Source: Microbacterium testaceum (GTDB lineage: Bacteria; Actinomycetota; Actinomycetes; Actinomycetales; Microbacteriaceae). Taken from it: DNA of 64,000 nucleotides. Made by a program: the position numbers and the translations under genes. Shown piece by piece: positions 59,371-64,000 of the stretch. The first letter of the stretch is position 1, and each line of letters begins with the position of its first letter. The stretch is from positions 17,291-81,290 of the forward strand of contig NZ_LDRU01000033.1 of NCBI RefSeq assembly GCF_001476285.1, in the 5' to 3' direction. The notes under the pieces were generated by a model. It saw only the letters and a program-made list of their open reading frames with translations. It made no database searches and was not told where the DNA came from.

Positions 59371-60413
59371 GATGCGGTGGTGCTCCCGGCGACGATGGTG
59401 GTCTTGCGACGGCGGAACGTGAAGCTGAACAGCAGAGCGACCAGCAGCACGAGGCCCTTCCCGAAGTCTTGGATGTAGTACGGCAGCCCCATCATCGAGA
59501 ACCCGGTGACCATGACGGCCACGAGGACCGCGCCGAGTGCCGTGCCCCACGCGTTCGGACGTCCGATGCCGAGCACCGAGACGCCCACGAGCGCGACGGC
59601 CACGGCATCCAGCAGCAGGCTGTTGCCGGCCGAGACGTCGCCCTGCCCGATGCGGGCGGCGAGCACGAGACCCGCGATGGATGCCAGGATGCCGCAGCCG
59701 ATGTACGCCGCGGCGCGGTAGGCCTTCACACGGATGCCGGCGAGCCGCGCGGCCTCGGGGTTCGACCCCACCGCCGCGAGGGCGCGTCCCCAGCGTGTGC
59801 GGTCGAGCACGAACCACAGCACGACGGTGAGGCCGAGGAAGAGCAGCACGGGGACCGAGACGGGGCCGATCGAACCGCGGTCGAACCAGAGGAAGTCGGG
59901 GGTGAAGCGCCCGGGAGCGGTCGTGCCGTCGTCGAGGGTCATCTGCGACGAGATCGACTTGCCGTCGACGATGATCAGCTTGAGTCCCACCACCGTGAAC
60001 ATCGTCGCCAGCGTCGCCAGCAGGTCGGGGATGCGGGCGAAGACGATCAGCGCCGCGTTGATCGCACCGATGAGCGCGCCGGAGAGCAGCACGACGCCGA
60101 CGGCGATCCCGCCGACCTGATTGCCGATGACCATCGTCCACGCGGCGATCGACACCGCGAACCCGGCGTTGGCCCCGACCGACAGGTCGAGCCCGCCGAC
60201 GGTCATCGCGAGCGTCACGCCGAGACCGGCGATGCCGATCGGGGCGATGAACTTCAGCATCCCGAAGATGTTCTCGGGGGTCGCGAACGCGGGCTGGGTG
60301 ACCGCGAAGAACACGATCAGCAGCACCGTGACGGCGACGAAGCCCCATTTCGCGATGGCATCCACGGTCCGGGAGCCGACGCTCGGTCGCGACGGAGCGA
60401 GGGCGGTGGTCAT
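59367..60413 (-). CDS. Ribose-type ABC permease, probable methylthioribose importer
   Basis: The 348-residue membrane protein is RbsC-like, with 8-10 helices and the signature GGLDLSVGANAGFAVSIAA as well as VGSNPEAARLAGIRVKAYR, the coupling loop. It overlaps the ATPase gene upstream and the mtnK gene downstream by four bases each. RbsC-type permeases import pentoses and nucleosides; the direct link to mtnK and other mtn genes suggests 5-methylthioribose. ATG 60413. Confidence 0.88.
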   Translation of the reverse strand: MTTALAPSRPSVGSRTVDAIAKWGFVAVTVLLIVFFAVTQPAFATPENIFGMLKFIAPIGIAGLGVTLAMTVGGLDLSVGANAGFAVSIAAWTMVIGNQVGGIAVGVVLLSGALIGAINAALIVFARIPDLLATLATMFTVVGLKLIIVDGKSISSQMTLDDGTTAPGRFTPDFLWFDRGSIGPVSVPVLLFLGLTVVLWFVLDRTRWGRALAAVGSNPEAARLAGIRVKAYRAAAYIGCGILASIAGLVLAARIGQGDVSAGNSLLLDAVAVALVGVSVLGIGRPNAWGTALGAVLVAVMVTGFSMMGLPYYIQDFGKGLVLLVALLFSFTFRRRKTTIVAGSTTAS

Positions 60414-61972
60414 GCGGTTTCCTTCCGGTGGCCGGGGTCGTCGAGCAGCGCGGCGACGATGCGCGCACGGTCGAGCCGTCCGGCGGGGGTATCGAGAGCG
60501 ATGCGGCCCGACACGAGGACGACGATCCGGTCGGCGACCTCGAGGATCTCGTCGACGTCGCTCGAGAGCACGAGCACGGCGGCGCCGGTGGCGGCCCGCT
60601 CGCGGACGGCGGTGCCGATACGCCGGCGAGCGCCGATGTCGACGCCGCGGAACGGCTCGTCGAGCACCGCGACGCGCGGTTCGGTGCGGAGCCAGCGGCC
60701 CACGACGACCTTCTGCTGGTTGCCGCCCGAGAGGTCGTCGACGCGGGCCTCGATCGAGGGGGCGACGACGTCGTAGTCCTCGACCACGGCGTCGGCGGCC
60801 GCGCGTTCGCGGCCCGGAGCCATGACGCCGAAGCGCGACAGCGCCCGCAGCACGGGAAGGCCGACCGTGTGGGCGATCGACCACCCGGGTTGGATGCCCT
60901 GACGCTGGCGGTCCTCCGGCACGAGCACGACGCCCGCGGCCTGCGCGGCCGCCGGATCCGCCGGTCGGTACTCGCTGCCGTCGAGCCGCAACCGCGCTTC
61001 GGTATCTGCACGGACGCCCGTCACGAGCTCCGCGAGCTCGGTCTTGCCCGCTCCGAGCAGACCCAGGATGCCGGTCACCTGACCGCCGTGGACCCGGAGA
61101 CCGAGCGGGGCGCTCCCCGGGAGGAGCCGTGCCCCGTCGACCGAGAGCACCTCGGCGCCCGCGGGGAGCGGCTCGTCGACGTGCTGCTGGAGCTCGGTGG
61201 GCACGCCCAGCATCGCCTCGAGCGCCGCGTGCCAGTCGAAGGGACGCTCGGCCTCGAGCTCGATCCGGCCATCGCGGAGCACGACGATCCGGTCGGCGAG
61301 CCGCTCGATCTCGCCGAAGCGGTGGCTGACGAACAGGATCGCGAGGCCCTCGTCGCGGAGAACACGCAGCACCGCGAACAGGCGATCCGCCTCGGCCGCG
61401 GTCAGGGCGGAGGTGGGTTCGTCGAGGATCAGCAGGCGCGGCGTCGAGCGCAGGGCGCGGGCGAGCACCACGAGCTGGGCGTCGGAGGTGCCCAGGCGCG
61501 CGGCATCCGCTCTCAGAACCTCGTCCGACCATGAAAGGCCGAGGCGATCCAGGGCGGCGCGAGCCACCCGCTCCGACTCGCCCCGGCGCACGACACGGTG
61601 CCCTGCACTCGCCAGGTCGGTGAGGCCGAGGTTGTCGGCGACGCTGAGACCCGAGACGATCCCGTCGGCGATGCGCTGATGCACCGTCTCGATTCCGGCG
61701 CGACGGGCTCGGGCGGGCGAGGTCAGGCGCTGGGTCGATCCGCCGACCGCGATCTCGCCGGTGTAGGCGGCGTTGGCGCCCGAGACGGCCCCGATGAGGG
61801 TGGATTTGCCGGCGCCGTTGGTGCCGAGGAGCGCCGTGATCGTGCCGGGGCGCAGCGTGAGCGACACGTCGCGCAGCACCTGATTGCTGCCGAAGCGTAC
61901 GCCGACGCCGCTCAGGCGGACGACAGGGGTGTCGTCGACCGGAGCGGCGTCGGCGTGGAGGGGTGAGGTCAT
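60410..61972 (-). CDS. Ribose-type ABC ATPase with two nucleotide-binding domains
   Basis: The 520-residue protein has two ABC cassettes as in RbsA. The first has Walker A GTNGAGKST, a degenerate signature (LGTSDAQLVVLARAL) and Walker B LLILDEPTSAL; the second has a degenerate Walker A LLGAGKTE but a canonical signature LSGGNQQKVVVGR and VAVLDEPFRGVD. This asymmetry is normal in the family. It energises the permease encoded next (ATGA overlap on both sides). Confidence 0.92.
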   Translation of the reverse strand: MTSPLHADAAPVDDTPVVRLSGVGVRFGSNQVLRDVSLTLRPGTITALLGTNGAGKSTLIGAVSGANAAYTGEIAVGGSTQRLTSPARARRAGIETVHQRIADGIVSGLSVADNLGLTDLASAGHRVVRRGESERVARAALDRLGLSWSDEVLRADAARLGTSDAQLVVLARALRSTPRLLILDEPTSALTAAEADRLFAVLRVLRDEGLAILFVSHRFGEIERLADRIVVLRDGRIELEAERPFDWHAALEAMLGVPTELQQHVDEPLPAGAEVLSVDGARLLPGSAPLGLRVHGGQVTGILGLLGAGKTELAELVTGVRADTEARLRLDGSEYRPADPAAAQAAGVVLVPEDRQRQGIQPGWSIAHTVGLPVLRALSRFGVMAPGRERAAADAVVEDYDVVAPSIEARVDDLSGGNQQKVVVGRWLRTEPRVAVLDEPFRGVDIGARRRIGTAVRERAATGAAVLVLSSDVDEILEVADRIVVLVSGRIALDTPAGRLDRARIVAALLDDPGHRKETA

Positions 61973-63063
61973 CCCGAGATCGCGGGGAGCCAGTCGGCCA
62001 CCACGGTGTCACTCAGCAGGAGCGACGGCTCGGCCTCGCGGAGCTGGGCGACGTTGGTGATGCCCTTCTCGAGCAGGAAGTCGCGCGTGATCGTGATCGC
62101 GGGGAACTGCACGCTCGTCTCGTCGAGCTGACCGGCGAGCGAGAGCGCGAGGGCGCGGACGACACCCGCACCGACCGCGGAGGGGTCGGTCGCGCTCGTG
62201 GCGACCCACGGGCTGCCGTCGGCGGTCATGACCTCGATGTCGGCGTTCGAGATGTCGATGCCGTAGACCTTGACCTTGTCCTGCAGGTTGTTCTGCTGGA
62301 CGGCCTGCACGACGCCCTTCGTGATCTCGTCGTAGGGCGCGAAGATCGCCTGGATCCCGGGGTTGGCCTTGAGCGCGGCGTCGATGAGCGGGATGTTGTC
62401 GGTCGCGGTCGACTCAGTGACCTTGCCGGTGAAGAACACCTGGTCGAGGTTGTGCTCGGCGACGACCTCGTCCCACACCTTCTTGCGGCGCTCGAGCGGT
62501 GCGAAGCCGTCGGTGCTGGCCAGACCGACCTTGGCACCGTCGCCCACGTCGGCGACGAGCTGGTCGAGCACGCCCTGCGCCATCGACGCGTCGGACTGCG
62601 ACGTCACGATGACGCCGGTGGGGTCGTTGAGGGCGAGGTCGTAGACGATGACCGGGATGCCGGCGGCCACCGCATCGTGCACGTGCGACTCGATGGTGTC
62701 GGTCTGACCGTGGTCCACGATGATCGCGTCGGGCTTCGAGGCGATCACCTGCTCGAGATCGGACGCCTGCTTGGCGTTGTCGTTGCGGGCGTCGAAGACG
62801 GTGAGGTCGATGTTGATCGCGGCGGCCTGGGCCTTCGCTCCCGCCGTCCACGCGGTGAAGAAGTCACCGGCGCCGGACTGCTGCACGAGGGCGACCTTGA
62901 CGGGCGCGCCGTCGAACGGTGCGGGCAGGTTCTCGACCTTCTGCACGGGAGCCGCCGAGGCCGCGGGGGCCGCGGTGTTCTGCTGTGCGCAGCCGGAGAG
63001 GGCGAGGGCGGCGATGCCGGCGGTCGCGAGGAGCGTCGCCCAGCGGTGGGATCGAACGGACAC
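61969..63063 (-). CDS. Ribose-type ABC substrate-binding lipoprotein, probable methylthioribose binder
   Basis: The 364-residue protein has a lipoprotein signal with ALSGC (Cys25) and a type-I periplasmic-binding fold (VKVALVQQSGAGDFFTAWTAG, PDAIIVDHGQTD, ATDNIPLIDAALKANPGIQAIFAPYD). GTG 63063 follows GAAGGGGA at ideal distance and gives a normal signal peptide; the longer upstream frame lacks one. It is the first gene of the importer-mtnK operon. The divergent mtnD gene starts 215 bases away, so both arms of methionine salvage share this promoter region. Confidence 0.88.
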   Translation of the reverse strand: MSVRSHRWATLLATAGIAALALSGCAQQNTAAPAASAAPVQKVENLPAPFDGAPVKVALVQQSGAGDFFTAWTAGAKAQAAAINIDLTVFDARNDNAKQASDLEQVIASKPDAIIVDHGQTDTIESHVHDAVAAGIPVIVYDLALNDPTGVIVTSQSDASMAQGVLDQLVADVGDGAKVGLASTDGFAPLERRKKVWDEVVAEHNLDQVFFTGKVTESTATDNIPLIDAALKANPGIQAIFAPYDEITKGVVQAVQQNNLQDKVKVYGIDISNADIEVMTADGSPWVATSATDPSAVGAGVVRALALSLAGQLDETSVQFPAITITRDFLLEKGITNVAQLREAEPSLLLSDTVVADWLPAISG

Positions 63064-63278
63064 GGGGTCCCCTTCGTCGAGGAGTCGGGTGCGAGGTCCG
63101 TCCGAGTGCTGTGTCGGTCGGGCCGTCGAGCAGTCAAGCAGCACCGACCGAACACGGGTTATTCGAGGTTGCACTTTGTTACACCGGCACCGCCGATCAT
63201 GCGGCCGAAGTGGGCACTCGAGTCGAATCGGCGAGAGAATCGGATCATTCCGCCCACATCGCGCCGAGAGGAGGAGCC

Positions 63279-63860
63279 GTGACGCTCCTGACCGTCTGGA
63301 AAGAGACCGACCCGAGCACGCCCGTGCTCGAGACCACCGACGAGGCCGAGATCCGCGAAGCGCTTGCCGAGCTCGGCGCCCGCTTCTCGCGCTGGGAGAT
63401 CCGCGACGTTCCCGCCGGCGCGTCGCAGGACGAGGTCCTCGCGCTGTACGCCGCTGAGATCGGTGAGGTCAAGGAGCGCGAGGGCTACACGCTCGTCGAC
63501 GTCGTCGCCCTCGACCCCGTCCAGGACAACTACGACGAGGTGAAGACCCCCTCGCGTCAGAAGTTCCTCTCCGAGCACAAGCACGACGACGACGAAGACC
63601 GCTACTTCGCGAAGGGCGCGGGCGTCTTCTACCTGCACGCGAACGAGAAGGTGCACGCGGTGTACTGCGAGGCGGGCGACCTCATCTCGGTGCCGGCGAA
63701 CACCACGCACTGGTTCGACATGGGCACCGCGCCGCACTACGTGAGCGTCCGCTTTTTCCACGACGACGACGGCTGGGTCGGCCACTTCACCGGCAGCCCC
63801 ATCGCCGAGTCGTTCGCGACCTTCGACCAGCTCGCGGAGCGCCGCGCGCAGCTCGCCTGA
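63279..63860 (+). CDS. mtnD: Acireductone dioxygenase
   Basis: The 193-residue cupin has the metal set His100, His102 and Glu106 in EHKHDDDED and His144 in TTHWFDMG, as in ARD. With Fe it makes the methionine precursor ketomethylthiobutyrate and formate from acireductone. GTG 63279 follows AGGAGGAG and is the start; no ATG is near. It is divergent to the importer-mtnK operon and completes the mtnA-B-C-D-K set in this window. A palindrome follows its stop. Confidence 0.92.
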   Translation: MTLLTVWKETDPSTPVLETTDEAEIREALAELGARFSRWEIRDVPAGASQDEVLALYAAEIGEVKEREGYTLVDVVALDPVQDNYDEVKTPSRQKFLSEHKHDDDEDRYFAKGAGVFYLHANEKVHAVYCEAGDLISVPANTTHWFDMGTAPHYVSVRFFHDDDGWVGHFTGSPIAESFATFDQLAERRAQLA

Positions 63861-63908
63861 CCCCGGCGCAGGCGACGGCCCGCCCCGGGGCCCCGCCGGC
63901 TCTCGGAA

Positions 63909-63961
63909 AAACGCCCGTTCCTCGCAGGTTTCCTCACGGATTCTGCGGGGAACGGGCGTTT
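63909..63961. repeat. Palindromic element after mtnD (family D)
   Basis: AAACGCCCGTTCC (63909-63921) pairs perfectly with GGAACGGGCGTTT (63949-63961), and CGCAG/CTGCG adds an inner stem. It may be the mtnD terminator; its size and loop resemble the other palindromic families in this window, but no second copy is present here. Confidence 0.6.
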
Positions 63962-64000
63962 CTGCACGCCCGGCCGTCGTGCGCCCCGGCACCCCGGCAC

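Noticed and set aside
63064..63278. Possible riboswitch (SAM or similar) in the divergent mtnD/importer leader
   Set aside because: Some complementary GC words (CGGTCGG/CCGACCG) exist, but I could not fit them to a known riboswitch core.

Overview
The window is high-GC DNA (codons almost all G/C-ending, frequent ATGA/TGATG gene overlaps, GTG starts, LacI/TetR/GntR regulators, several purine-rich ribosome binding sites) and reads as an actinobacterium of the Microbacteriaceae, most likely a Microbacterium-like soil or plant associate. That taxon call is inference from base composition and gene content; no rRNA or marker gene is present. No tRNA, rRNA, prophage, transposase or CRISPR array was seen.

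Layout. (1) 1-7022: a tightly overlapping operon that fits oxidative D-apiose/D-apionate catabolism: a lactonase-like protein (ApnL type), an oxidoisomerase-like dehydrogenase (ApnO type), a TIM-barrel decarboxylase candidate (OiaC type), then L-erythrulose kinase, a triosephosphate-isomerase homologue and an RpiB homologue that would take L-erythrulose to D-erythrose 4-phosphate. (2) 7101-11730: an S41 protease, a small regulator/membrane-protein pair, and a sugar oxidoreductase/isomerase pair with a divergent TetR regulator. (3) 11792-19483: lldD and a full L-rhamnose pathway (rhaB, aldolase/dehydrogenase fusion, rhaI, mutarotase, LacI regulator). (4) 19612-25357: an MFS exporter with its TetR regulator, then a transglutaminase / alpha-E / ATP-grasp trio. 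(5) 25492-33544: a second Dak-kinase + RpiB locus with a TIM-barrel isomerase, a FadR-type GntR regulator, an MFS importer, an SDR and a split transketolase, tied together by a shared operator motif. (6) 33639-46820: an orphan ATP-grasp, a zinc alcohol dehydrogenase, a GT2 / PIG-L-NodS / acyl-CoA-dehydrogenase cluster, a hydrolase, an SDR with its regulator, a membrane molybdopterin enzyme, and a DDAH-like enzyme with ornithine aminotransferase. (7) 47208-54943: a LacI-controlled ABC sugar importer with a secreted beta-helix protein and a GH43 enzyme. (8) 55127-63860: a methionine-salvage locus (mtnA-like, mtnC, mtnB, mtnK, mtnD) carrying its own ribose-type ABC importer, probably for methylthioribose.

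Together the sugar loci (apiose, rhamnose, GH43 and beta-helix proteins) point to growth on plant cell-wall pectins such as rhamnogalacturonan II and on apiosylated or rhamnosylated glycosides. Between genes lie at least five unrelated families of 40-65 nt palindromes; four of them occur twice in the window.
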